From contig OV121085.1 of assembly GCA_921293015.1 (NCBI GenBank), positions 13,479,731-13,543,730 of the forward strand: DNA of 64,000 nucleotides, written 5' to 3'. The translations under genes were made by a program, and so were the position numbers. Shown one piece after another: positions 45,911 through 58,700 of this stretch; positions within the stretch are counted from its first letter, which is position 1, and every line of letters starts with the position of its first letter. Under the pieces are notes generated by a model that saw only the letters and a list, made by a program, of their open reading frames with translations, did not search any database and was not told where the DNA came from. This DNA comes from Phorcus lineatus. Lineage: Eukaryota > Mollusca > Gastropoda > Trochida > Trochidae.

Positions 45911-48116
45911 ACCAAACCTTTAAAGTGGAATATGATAAAGGTGATTGAAGTCGCTGTGATATACAAATCTTGTCTAGAAGGTTTATTACTTTGGATATTT
46001 TGTCTCAGTCCCTGAATATTTGAATGAACTTGAATTAACTAGATGTTGTTAATATTGAAGGTAACGTATTACAGTGATACAACTGAAATTGCAAAATATG
46101 ATATACACTTTCCATGAAAGATTAATACATGTGTCACAACTTGTCACAAGATGCACTTAGTAAATGGATGCTCCGTAAAAGGTGTCACCAAAAGGCATGC
46201 ACAAATCAAGTAACAAAGAAATGAAAGTCGTATTCCATTGCCAATGGTTTAGGGAGACGTGTTTCAGAAAATGCCAATAAAACCAGACGAGCAAACGAAG
46301 AGGATGTTACTTAAGATAGTTCTTCAGAAGAAGATCGACCATAATGCAACATCCTCCTTCCACCTATTGAAGACTGTCCTTTGGCAATAAATTATGTTCA
46401 ACGATATTGACAACATATATACAATTACTCAACGTTGAAAAGCATACACTATATACACGGTACTTATTTTCAAAAATTTGCTTTCCATTGGATAATTAAT
46501 TATTTTTTCAATAAATAGGCATGCATAAATCGATTTACAAAGAAATAAAAGCTGTATCCATTTGCCAATGGTTTAGGCAACGTTTTTCAGCATATGCCAA
46601 TAAAACCAGACGATAAGAGGAAAATATTGACAACATATATATCATTACATTCAACATATATGAAAACTAGTCCCAGTCCTATATGCACACTCAATGCACA
46701 CAATTAAACGGTACTTATTTTCAGAAGTTTGATTTCCATTTGTTGATTTATTAGTATTTCAAGAAAAATGAGAACAGAACTGACGATTATGATGTTGAGC
46801 TAATTGGATTATTTTTGTGATAATAAGAAGTTTAAGTAGCACTTTTGGTCGAAAATGGCCAATGAAATGTGTCAAAAAAACAAAGGTAATTTTTTACCTA
46901 CAGAAAAAACATAAGAAACGCACAAATTCGAAAATATTTGGCATAAAAATTACATGCAGTGCTCCTGTAAATGTTTCCCTTTTTCAGGCAATTTTACTGA
47001 AGTGTTCAATATGTAAATTGCTGAAGCTGATTTTATATGTCAGTGTTATATGTCAATATTATGTATTAAATATGAAATAAATACCAAAACTGATTCCACT
47101 ATCCTTAATGCAAAGGCCAAGATCAAAGGCACCGTATGACGCCACAAACAGCTAATCAATGACGTATAATATGGTGTTACACGTCACCAAGACTATAATT
47201 TACATATTCATACCGCAACATACATGTATAACGAAATGGTCTGTTATCACCTCGCTAGAAAAGATATAGGTCGTGCTCGAGTAGACTCAACCATCACGTT
47301 TCTTAAATATTTTACTATCATTAACCTCAAAGCACTTGCCTTCGGCATGGTGCTTCAATTATGATAGATAAAGGCAAAACCAATAGTGATTATATCTTTG
47401 TAGGCTCTTAAAAGAATTTTCAAATTGTTAATTTAGCTAATATGTCATATGTCATTTATATGTAAAAAGAAAATAATCTCGAGACACTGCGATGAAGGTT
47501 TATGGAATTCTAAACAATTAGGACAAGATGACAACTATAGACATTTTGCACTAACTAAAATGTCAAACTTAGTTTCACTAAAAGATAACATACACATGTC
47601 AAAATAAAAAGGGGACACTTACTAACATGCAGTCAAGTTTGATGAGTTCACTAAAAGTTTAAACTTCTAACTATAAGTAGTGTTCCCATTCAAGCCAGTA
47701 TTCAAATCCAAATGACAAATCACTAATTCAGAGAATCTACGACATAGAATAAGAAGCTTTCTTAACAAAACACGCACAAAATATGCAAGGTATTAAAGCT
47801 TTCATAATGATTCGGAATTTCGAGAAATAAGTGATTTGAGCTACTGCCAGAATAACTTTCTATTTATTCGTTCATTGTGCCTAGGTTACACGTGGTATGT
47901 GTCACTATTTCTTTCATATAAAATTGTTTTGCTTTGCATAGTATCAATAAACACGTTACGTTACGAAATGCTGCGACTGCACTTGACCATGCGATTGAAG
48001 AACAGGACAATTAATCGAATGAATACAGTGAGTTTGCCTGCAAATCACCTCCACAAATGTATTTTTTAAAAAGAACCATAAATATTTTCAATTATGACAC
48101 GGGTAAAAATAAAAGC

Positions 48117-48560
48117 AATGCACTCCCTGAGAAAACCAACTATATACACTGATTATCTCAGAGAAAGAAAACATCTTTGCACAAATCATTAGCATTGTCA
48201 GCGAGTAAGACAAAATCATGTGTTATCTCGTACATTCTCTCATGTTTATCTTCCCATGCATGGCATGAATTGCGCCAGCTCAAATTATTTATTTCTCCAA
48301 CTCTCTTATGCTTGCCGTCCCGGCTGCTCCGACGTATCTCGATAGTGAAATGAGAAATCTAATAAGAATTGCAACTTTTAGCAAAAGAGGGGCATGCACT
48401 CAAAACAATAATTTTAGCAGGTTAGCTAACAAATGATCGGGACTGGCGCAACTTACAGTCATGCGATGGAAGTTGATATCCGTTGTTCAAAGTTCAAGCA
48501 CTAGTCAACAGGAAATATATTTATTCGCAACTGACAATCCAAGGTGATGAAAAACATTGG
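48117..48560 (-). pseudogene. Partial copy of the LU gene 5' end
   Basis: It matches about 24826-25325: the signal-peptide part of LU exon 1 plus about 400 bp of 5' flank (shared CACTCCCTGAGAA, GAGAAAGAAAACA, CTTGCCGTCC, GACTGGCGCAA). The copy stops within exon 1, just before the LU cysteines, so it encodes nothing. It marks a duplication breakpoint at about 48117, where receptor B's 3' flank ends. Confidence 0.82.
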
Positions 48561-49473
48561 AACATATTTCTTCAAAGTTCATATATTGCTCGACTTGATG
48601 ATGATAAGGCAAAATTTCAAGTTGAAAAAAGTACAGTTAGGTATTACGGGACAGCTACCGATGAAATAATATGCTTCAGCGTAAATCATGATTAGTTTTC
48701 ATGTAGATTAAATCTAGGGGACAGCAGCATTTTTTCTGTCAATTTTTATTTCATTTTTTTTCAATCGTTTGAGAACTGCTTCTTTTGATTTAGATGTATT
48801 GCCTTGCAATTAGTATTACTTATCATCTTGTATAACCCATATGAGAAGATGGACACAGATTATCATTTTTCCTGTAAGTCACACGGGAGTTACACATTTT
48901 CTTCGCATTTGATTGGATGTTGTGATCCAATGAAAAACAACGTGTTGACGGGACTATTTCATTCATCTCTCAAACGTTTCCCAACTGGTAATTTGTTTAC
49001 CCTAATTCTGAATTTTAACAATGTATATTCATTCAACGTAGTAGCCATTCGTCATTTCTCAGATGTGCACAAACGTGAAATAAGCCTGCCACATTGCAGA
49101 AAAGTATAGAAATTAGCCATTATTGAATTACGTCTTCATTGCGTTAAGCTAACAGCGCCAGGTTTCGTTCTGTAATTAGGTCATAGACACGAGCGGCTAT
49201 GACGTCATAGTACCATCAGTTACGTCTCAAGAAGTTCAGCCGTCTTGTAATATCACTATAGGGCGTCTCTGACCTCTTCAAACTAACTCAAAACTACTAA
49301 ATGTAATTATTTTGAATGACGGTTATGAAATAAGGAATCAACTTTCAACAATAACAACATTTACATTTTGTTTTGAAACCTTTTCACAAATGACAGTCTT
49401 TTCGTGCGTAGGTAAGTGTCAAGTAAAGTCACATTCATGCTCTGACATCATGTGATGTATCCTGTGTGTCTAG

Positions 49474-49746
49474 GGATCAACTCTGGTGTGAGCTTGCCAG
49501 CGTTGGGCCACTAGAGCTGAGCGCTGAATTACACAACAGATCTGGCCTTGACCTGGTGTGCAGTCTGCTGTCCTGTCGTCGCCCAGTGCCACTCTCTGAC
49601 GAAGATACTGAGAAGTACACAATGACTGTCATTGATGGACTCTACACTACTTGTAATGCTTAAGCAATTCTCGAGTTTATTTTCCTGATTTAATTGTACT
49701 CTTAACTTTTCTCGCATTTCCTTGTACTCTCCTTTGGAGGAATAAA
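49474..49746 (+). other. Possible orphan terminal exon (family not recognised)
   Basis: After an acceptor-like CTGTGTGTCTAG a frame runs DQLWCELASVGPLELSAE to DGLYTTCNA and a stop at about 49663. An AATAAA follows at 49741. The sequence is more GC-rich than its surroundings and looks like coding DNA with a short 3' untranslated region, but I do not recognise the family and see no upstream exons. It could be the end of a gene, a duplicated fragment or chance. Confidence 0.35.
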
Positions 49747-49803
49747 AGTGTATATATAACATATACGAGTTTTAATCTTTATAGGTAATATAAACAATAA
49801 CCA

Positions 49804-49930
49804 ACTCGTGACGGGAATGACAGATTATCTTTCCCTCGTTATATAAATTGTGTAATTCTCTCGCCAAGGCTCGAGAATTACGAAATTAATATAACTCGGG
49901 AAACATAATCTGTCAATCCCCGTCACTCGT
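49804..49930. mobile_element. 127-bp hairpin MITE
   Basis: The left half (CTCGTGACGGGAATGACAGA, then TTATCTTTCCC, then TGTAATTCTC) is matched by the reverse complement of the right half (GAGTGACGGGGATTGACAGA, TTATGTTTCCC, CGTAATTCTC). The spacer is only a few bases. No coding content. Confidence 0.82.
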
Positions 49931-50566
49931 AAGCTATAGTCTATTTCCGTCACTATGTTTGTCTAAAAAGTACTACTGCTCCTGTAACGTACCGCGTCAA
50001 GCTGAAGCTACTCGTTGGATTCGCTTAGTAATGAGTAAATTGCGTAAATCTACATTATTTTATCATGATAAATTACCAAATATCCATCATGCTTATATTC
50101 GATTCACACAAAATTACCTCATAATCATCACCTTATATTCCATTCAACTGAATTACCACATGATCATAACGCTCTTATTCGATTCATACAAAATTACCAC
50201 ATAATCATCACAGCATTATATCATGACCTATGCATGTCAGTATGATATAAACCATTTAAAAAACACAGAAACTGATAATGAAACGTAAAAACAACTTTTC
50301 CTTTCATCATATTGGGAATTGCTATAAAACGCCTCTGATAAACCACTGCTATAAAAGCGTTGATCAAACGATATTCCCAACATTACAGTGTGGATATAAA
50401 ACGAGCATTTGAAACAAAAATACATAAATAACTCCTTTTTTGTTTTAAGTTTTACATACCACAGCATATACCAGTATTCAGAGCAATATATGAAAGAACG
50501 TATTTATTACAGTGCAAGGCTGTTGATGATAAAGGAACAGTCATAATACGAGTTGTAATTTATACG

Positions 50567-50605
50567 ATCAAGCCGTGATGTCACCGTGACCTAGGAAGAT
50601 TTAAC
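50567..50605 (+). promoter_or_regulatory. Conserved proximal promoter block, receptor C
   Basis: GTGATGTCACCGTGACCTAG followed by GAAGATTTAAC matches the block before receptors A and B, but sits about 30 bp further from the start-equivalent position. Confidence 0.5.
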
Positions 50606-50688
50606 TTCCCGGTTACACAGACCCGTTTGCAGTTTACAGTTGAATGTACACGAAACTGTAATGTGTATTTTTCTCCTGGATTACTACA

Positions 50689-53600
50689 GTGGGGACTGTA
50701 CCTCTAAAAACATTCCTTTATATTCTATTGGTACATGAAATCAGATCACATGCCGTCAAAGGTGAGTAAAATGTTCCAATAATATTTTTTCAGTACTTCC
50801 TGCTGTTATTTTGTGTGTGACAATCAATGAATGGTTGTAGTGTAATGATTTTCTTGCATTCAATCAAATCTTACATTACATAAACGCAGAAGTTATACAT
50901 ATTTCAAACTTAGCCTGTTCATATGTATATAAATAAGATTTCAGATTCTAATATATCCAAGAGTAAGAAAATATGACACCTTTATTCACTTTTGTCTATT
51001 GAACAGTGAGCAAGGCGTGTTATGGATCCCGAGGCCTTGAGTGTACTCAGCACACATTGGATTGTAAGGGCGGCAAAATAGCAATACGGGATGCGTTCCA
51101 CTCTCATAATTCTAGTTGTCTGCCGGGTGGTTTAAGTGACTGTGGTAGTGTTAATGTTGGAAATCTCACCTATGATGAACGAGCTGAGTTCACCGAGACT
51201 TTAACAGAGGAACTCTACAGAAACTGTTCTTTAAATGAAATTTGTAAATTTGATGCTGGGAGAAATGGAACAGAGTTCAACTTTTCAGTCTTGAAATATA
51301 TTTGCATAAACGGTAAGTACCTAGGTTATTACATTTTCTAATTCAAACGGAACAAGACAAGATAACTAAAGTTGATTGAAATCAATAGTCCCGTAAGCGT
51401 GAATATTGCTACTAAATGATATCGGTTCCTTGCTTATTAAACAATTCTTTGTGGTTTAAGTGTTCATCGCTCATATTTCATACTTCCTTGCTTCCCATGA
51501 ATAGGGAAACGATCTCATTTTAAAAAACCTTTTTTTAGGCATTTACTTTAAGGAGAGATAGGACTTAAAAACCTACGTTACTAACGGTTTTTGGCGACAG
51601 AAGCTTGTCGTAGGAGATACACTCAGAAAAATGTGTTTCAGAAATACTCTTTACAGCTTATTGTTGTCCATCGACATAAGAATCTGTATAATAATATATA
51701 CGAATAAGGACGAGATAACGTTTTGGCCTTTTTTTAGTTTTTACTTGTTTTATATGCTTCCATTTGTTGAAAATAATGCCTCATACAGAAACATGTGTTT
51801 TTCAGAATGGTAGTAACGAAACTGTTAACGGGAATAACATAACTTTGTTGTGGAATAAAACCAACAGCCAACACACATGCTCCTGTAAGATGTCAACTAA
51901 TCATCATACAGCAACTGTGTCGCTTCTCGACATGAGGCCAAAATATAGATGTTATCAACTCAATATCACCGTAGATGGAGTAACAAGCCCAATGAATTGT
52001 TCAAGGAATATAATATACCCAATGCACATTAGGTCTACGATGGCTATCATTCTTCATCCAATGAATGCATTCGACATTATGTGGATACAAATTCTTGGCG
52101 AGTTATTGATGATAAAAGGCTGCTTTATTTTGTTCTAGTGATTTATATCGTAGCATTCAATGTATGTATGAAGATGACCGAATTAGTTAAAAATACATGT
52201 TAAAACTTATCAAAAAGGAGCAACGGAAATAAAACGAGACATATCATGAGTCATAATCAGTCAGGACCTTTTACTTCTTTTCACTACAATATTTGCTAAC
52301 AAAGCTCATCGAACCTTTAAACGAATATTTCCTTATAATGAAATTGTGAATTGAAAAGTGATATATTTCATAATGTTGGTTATTTCATATGTTTGTCTAA
52401 TTAACAGGATAAATTTACTCCGAATAAATGTCATATTAGATAAACAAATTAATAAGATATAAAAAAACTTTAAATGTTTATTTAAACAAGCACTTATGTT
52501 TGATTTGATTGTTTTTTTGTAACAAAAAATCAAGCGTTAACATATTAGTATTAATGTATTCTCACAGGTGCAGTTAATGGGTCTTGCTCTAAGAAAGGTA
52601 AGGTCATATTGATTATGATGAATTGCCTTTTTTTATGCAACTGCCAATATAATTTAATAAGTGCGTAAAACATGCGTTTCAAGTTTGCTTCTGCAATGCC
52701 TCAATTGTGCAAATAAAATGTAGTGTAATACAATTGGAACCAAAAAAACCTAAAAAGTGAAATCGTTTATAATCCGGGCAAGTTGTTGCCTTATCCTGAA
52801 CACATACATGTAGCGACATGTGAGTATCAGTTATTAGTGACATCGGTTTTCGCTGGTAATTTTGTTGTTGTATAATATATGTAGTAATTATATGTAGACG
52901 AAAGTCAGCTTTACTTTATATACACACAGGTCAGTCCTCGATTACGATACTGTCTGCACCACGTGATAATGATGACGCTCACGAAGGACCAGGAAACGGT
53001 TGGCTTCCCTCTTTCACTTGTTCGATCAATTTGATAACCATCAACATATATCTAAAGGCACTGGCGCACACCAATATTTCATAATTTACAACTTATGCAC
53101 AAATAAAGCAGGTATTCAGGTCAAGTCAATTCTACATGACCTGAAGTGCAATATGCAATATTTTAATGACTACGCATAATCTATAGAATGGGATATATCT
53201 AAATTTTTGCTAACAGTCGAAAAAGCCAAAAATGGTAGCCGCTATGGTTTATCCAAAGACAATGCTAAGCTATGTTTTGGAAATCGGTAAAGTTTGAGGG
53301 TTGACTTATGGAGAATACGTCGTCCTTAATTATCAGTTCAGAGATCAAGGTAAATTCAAAAGCTGCATACATTACCAGTTCAGTCGTTTTCAACAGTCCA
53401 TATTTAAACCTTTTTGTGCACAGATGACTGTAGAAAGGTTTTACATTTCTAAACAGACTGCGGCCGTCCTAATTTTTCATTATTGATTGCAGATCAATTG
53501 TAAAGAAAAATACTTATTTTGTTGCATCGATAGAAAGCTAACGTGAGTGCCTATGTCCCTATAGACCTTAAAACTGCCCATTTCAGAGCAAAGATGCGTG

Positions 53601-55716
53601 CAATAGTGCCTTTAAACTGACTTTATATATGCCACGATTATATACGAGATTGAAATTTTTTGTATCAATTGGGCTGAGTAGTCTATCAAATTTCGTAATG
53701 CAATATATTGCGATATATTAGATAAATATATTATCAGTTGTTAAAGAGCCAAACACATATTCTTTCACACCAAAAGAAATTTGAACTAAAATTAGTTGGT
53801 TCGATTGCCCTATGAAACATAATATTGACTTCTGTTGCATAATCTGTGCTGCAAAATATTGATTTTGTGATAATACTGCACTGCCCTATATATTTATGTT
53901 TATGTTCATGCAATTAAAACATGATGATAATGACGCCATAATGTGTTTTCAGTGAAATATTTTCAAGAATTCACTGCTCTTTGAATGTCCTACTCATGAG
54001 GGAGTCAGAGTTTGAAATTTTCTTTTTTATAATTCAAAATCTTGATTCATTTGATTCAAGAAAGATTAATCTAAAATGTCTCAAAGTGAAATGTAACTAT
54101 CGAAAGTCGTTTTGTCAGTATAAATCCGGTGTTCGTCAGCTGACAGACAAGGCATGGGTCACACTAGGAGAATATGGAAAGAATTTTTAGCACGTGCAAT
54201 TGGTTGTCAATCACATGTCGGTGCTTAGAAAGTCAGTGCACGAGCTTGGATGAATGAATTTCAGAAGTTTCTTAAGGCTGTGTCTCATGTTTAATGAGTG
54301 AGCACCGAAGGTTAATAAATTTTAGCATACATGAGAAAAAAACTTGTTGCATTTCAAAGAAATGTATGAGAGAAACATATCAAAAGTAATAGTGATTATA
54401 TTAATGTCTTGTTTCGTGAAGTTTTGCATTAATTGAGAATGTATATGAAGTAGTGGCTTCGTTCGAAAAAATGGCCCCTTCGGGGTTGTTGATTTTTGTT
54501 CACGAGTCCACTCCTCAGCATTCATTTTCCATGAATTAAATCCAGAAGAAAATAATATAAAATGAAGTAGGTGAAGTATGAAAAAAATGTATTATCCGTC
54601 AAAGGGCTCTGAGTGACAAAACAAAACAATGAATTTGATTATTTAAATGTTATATTCAACTGAGAATATCATATTGATGATAATGCTTAAAATTTATAAG
54701 GCTCGTAGCGACGTGAAGATGATTTGCAGATAATCATATCATTTAATATCCCTGTTACTAAATATTGGCTGCTTGATTCACGCACAGTGGGAGCCATTGC
54801 TGGGGGAGTGACCACTGTTATCATCATCTTTATTGTCGTTGCCGGTGTTATCTTTTGGCTAAAGTTCATAAGGTAAAGGTATTTCTTCCTCCCTGAACAC
54901 ACGTATCTTTCAGTGTTTGACCTTTGATTTGGACAATAATTTCATGTCATCATATGAACTAAATATAACAAGAAATACAAGAAGGAGCATCGAGTTGTAA
55001 CTAATAACACTTGTTTAACAGTACTTAGACTACAAAGATAACATGATTTAAAACAATTATCAAAATGTTTCCGGAATCAGAAACTGGGAATTATATTCAA
55101 AAGCTTGATATACTATATTCTTTTCAGAAACAAGAATGAAGACAAGAAACCAGAAAACGGAATTGACAATTGTGCTTTAACTGGTTCAGCTTCAATCACT
55201 GATGTCCAACATGTAAGTAGCAGAAAGACGACCAGCAACTATGACTACACAACAATAAATGACGGATTGAATCCTGTAGGACGCTCCCAAAATCACTACG
55301 TCCCTGCTAGTAAACCCAGCACCGACGATGGAACAACTGTCTTTATGGAAGAAGACTACAACCACATCAACCACAACCCTCCACAAGGTGCCTCGTCCCC
55401 TGGGTACGACACAACTGCTTCTGCCGCTGCGGCAGTGAAGAAGTTGAAAAATGCATCAGCTAATTATAGCATTGACGACGATGATTACAACCATCTCGGA
55501 GATGGGAAACCAAGTGTTGTCTCCAGTGACTATGATACCACAGTGTCTGCTTCCAAGGCTGTGGCACAGCTCGGGGAGATGAAGGACAGTGAAGATGACT
55601 ATGATCACTTTAAAAGATCTGAAGACAGAGTCATTGATTCGCCATATGATACTGCAAATCATCACAGTAGTGTTTCTGCTGATACGACACATAGTCCTTA
55701 TGACCTTGCAAAATAG
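50689..55716 (+). CDS. Receptor C: paralogue with lost start codon (possible pseudogene)
   Basis: Seven exon equivalents would give 486 residues: 50689-50761, 51007-51312, 51789-52097, 52568-52597, 52930-52998, 54788-54872 and 55128-55716. In the signal exon the ATG of A and B is GTG, with a stop upstream in frame and no replacement Met. The exon 3 donor is G|GCGAGT instead of G|GTAAGT, which could work only as a rare GC-AG intron; otherwise the frame ends at 52138. Everything else is open and in phase: the 8-cysteine SUEL-like exon (LDCKGGKIAIRDAF; LKYICING), the 5-cysteine exon (LLDMRPKYRC), stalk exons GAVNGSCSKK and GQSSITILSAP, membrane segment AIAGGVTTVIIIFIVVAGVI, and a tail with NYDYTTI, DDYNHL, YDTT, DDYDHF, PYDTA and PYDLA. 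An alternative first exon or recent inactivation are both possible. Confidence 0.8.
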
Positions 55717-58700
55717 ATCCAACCGTTACAAGCGGAATATGATTAAATTAATTGAAGTCGCTGTGATATTACAAATTTTGTCTAGAAGGTTTATTGCTTT
55801 GGATATTTTGTCTCAGCCCCAAAATATCTAAATGAAATCACTAGATGTTGTAAATATTGAAAGTAAAGTATTACAGTGATTCAACTGAAATTGCAACATA
55901 TGATATACAATTTTAATGAAAAATTCGTAAACATGTCTCAACCTTTAGACAAGACGCACTTAGTAAATAGATTCCCCTTTAAAGGTGTCGCCACAATGCA
56001 TGCACAAATCAAATAACGAAGAAATGAAAGTTGTATCACTTTTTCTAAGGTTTTTGCTAATGTTTTTAAGCAGGCGAACATGATGTCGATGAAAAAAATT
56101 TGCATCCGGTCTAACAACTAATAATTGGTTCTTCGTTTAGTAATTGTTTGATGGGCATTATTGAACATTAATAATAATTCTAGGGCCAATATTCAAAGGA
56201 AATAAAGACTGGTCCACCTTCAGATAGACCATTGTGTAAATCCCCCTCCCCCATTGGCAGTATGTCCCACAATATATATAATTACTTATCGTGGAAACGT
56301 TGTTTCACTACATTGGATAATTCAACGGCATTCCAGGAAAAATTAGAACAGAATTGAAAATTATCCTGCAGAGCTAACTGGCCTCAGAAAGGCGATAGTA
56401 TGAAGGGTAAAGTAGCGATTGTGATCGAAAACGGCCAGGGACAAGCGCCAATAGGGCAAACGTGATCCTGAAACTTATCAATAAGAAAAGCATGTGAACG
56501 CAAGTGTTCAGTTCCAGAAACGAAAAATAACGGATAATTATGTGTCAGCGTAATATGACAATATTATGTATCAAATTCAAAATAAATACAAAAACGGATT
56601 CCACCAAGATCAAAGGCTCCAAATGACGCGATGAAAATAGGGTCCATGATGCGGCATCAGTTTAACATGGTGTTAAACATCACCAAGACTATCATTAAAG
56701 TTTACCGGCGATAGGTCTGTAAGGTGACACGTGGCAACGGCGAGGAAACTGGCCGACTTGTACTCTTGAAGACTGTACAGTTTAACCTTACCATCCCCAT
56801 ATGTTAATAGCTCCGCTTAGTATTCCTATCTTTTTGTCTCTCAAGTAATGATCTCCTGCATTATCTAAAATAACGTGTAGTTATTCTTTGTTCATTCCGA
56901 TCTATTCCCTGTCCCTCCATCCGCCCTGAAGTCCCTTATTAAGTCACGTCAGTCGTCAGATTGATGAACTCTCGGTTTGACGGCAATTTAACTTGTCATG
57001 TTATTTCAAGGTCAGAGTAGCATTACGCTGTAGTGTTTGTCTATTATTATTCACGGGTAGTTGACCCTAATCAGCTGTTGACTCTTTTTGATCTATTTAC
57101 TGCTCTAGTCACCATATCCTTTTATCATTTTGTTTTAATCTGCAAATAAACCTATTATTCACTCACTACTTCTCTCTTGCTTTGTTGGCTTTATATCATG
57201 TTGTATTATCTGTCTGTCGAATAAACGGGTCTGCTCTAGTTTAGATTTCGTTTCACCATGACATTTATTATCTTAAGAATAATCAACAAGATGCGAGGAA
57301 TTACAGTTTATCTGTCCTGAAAGGTTTATTTTCATAAATTCCGAGCTTCATTCAATTCCCGATTCATCACAACAATTCACGAGGAACAGATAAAACCTTA
57401 TTCCGAGCTTCGAGTTGGTTATTCTTTTTCTTACCCAAGCCGAATCTAAGAATATTTACGGTACGTTTGGAAAATACCTTCGCGAAGGCGAGTTGTGAGT
57501 TTTAAGTGAAATCGATGATTGTATTCATGCGCGTCAAACAACAATTATGTCATGGCTGAGTCTCCGCAATTCATAACATGTTTATTGATCATATATTAAG
57601 CAAGACAATTCTTAATGAACGAACTAGTAAAATAAACCACATATAACACATCCATACGAATTGAAAAAACCCATGTTTGTTTTGAAGTCTCTTTGACACG
57701 TGTATGCTAGACTAACTGAACGAATGGATAGAATTCTCAGCGAATCAGATCTCGAGTTATTTTTAGAAAAACTGTTATTCCCATGACCATTATGAAAACT
57801 TTAATGACCAGCATATTTGTGCCTGCTTGGGTAAGAATAATCTGAAAGCACTCGGCGCCGGCCTGGAAAAAAAAAGGTATGAGTGAGTGAGTTAGTGTTT
57901 AACGTGTTTTGAACAATATTTCAGTTATGAATTTATCAAAAAAATCCACTGAGGACACATAAAGCGTAATTCCTCGCAATTTGTTGAATATGTTATAGTA
58001 TAGAACATTTTATTTTTAGTGCCCCAGAGGAAAAAGATAGAATAACAGCTAGAAAGATGGACATAAAATACCTTCCTCTGTATTTTCATAAGCGAGATAC
58101 TAAACAGACATTTATCCTCCTGTTACGCTTAAGACACTGAACACTTTTTTCAACATGAAATATGAGACTTGTGTTGAAAAATGATCACAGTATGAAACTT
58201 ATTAAACAGGTAAAACCAAAATACAACGTTCGAATAACGACAACTTTTTCAACATCGAAATTGTTCCTTGGTCATTGATTCGAGGTCAGAACATATTTAC
58301 AATTTCTAGTGCCACTTCATATGTAATTGATATAAGCAACCTCAAAGACGCTTTCAGCAGTTCAACAATCAATTTATAATTGCACAGTACAGGACTGCAC
58401 CTCATCATGAGACTCCATGATGGGGATGTTGTATCCATGTGGATCCATGCATTCAAACAAACTGTAGATACATACCACTTAGGCCTCATTGTTCGTAGCA
58501 ACCATTCACAAAAGTGTCATGTTGGTTATTTATTATTTTGACAAAGGAGTCTTGATTTCTGATATCCATTTGGTTTTCTTTACCTCGTTGAAACAAGGCT
58601 TAATACAGCAAAGACATCAACGCTAAACCAAAAGTCTGATTGTCTAACGTATGAGGCAAGGACGTGAAAAATTGCTCGAATTTAAACAGGGATAAGTGTA

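Larger units (their letters stand above)
45911..50688. other. Receptor B 3' flank, LU-gene relic, and receptor C 5' flank
   Basis: Up to about 48115 the sequence matches the flanks of receptors A and C. It then joins abruptly to a copy of the LU gene's 5' end. Beyond 48560 there is unassigned sequence, a possible orphan exon at 49474 and a hairpin element at 49804. The last 200 bp before 50689 contain the receptor promoter block. Confidence 0.55.
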
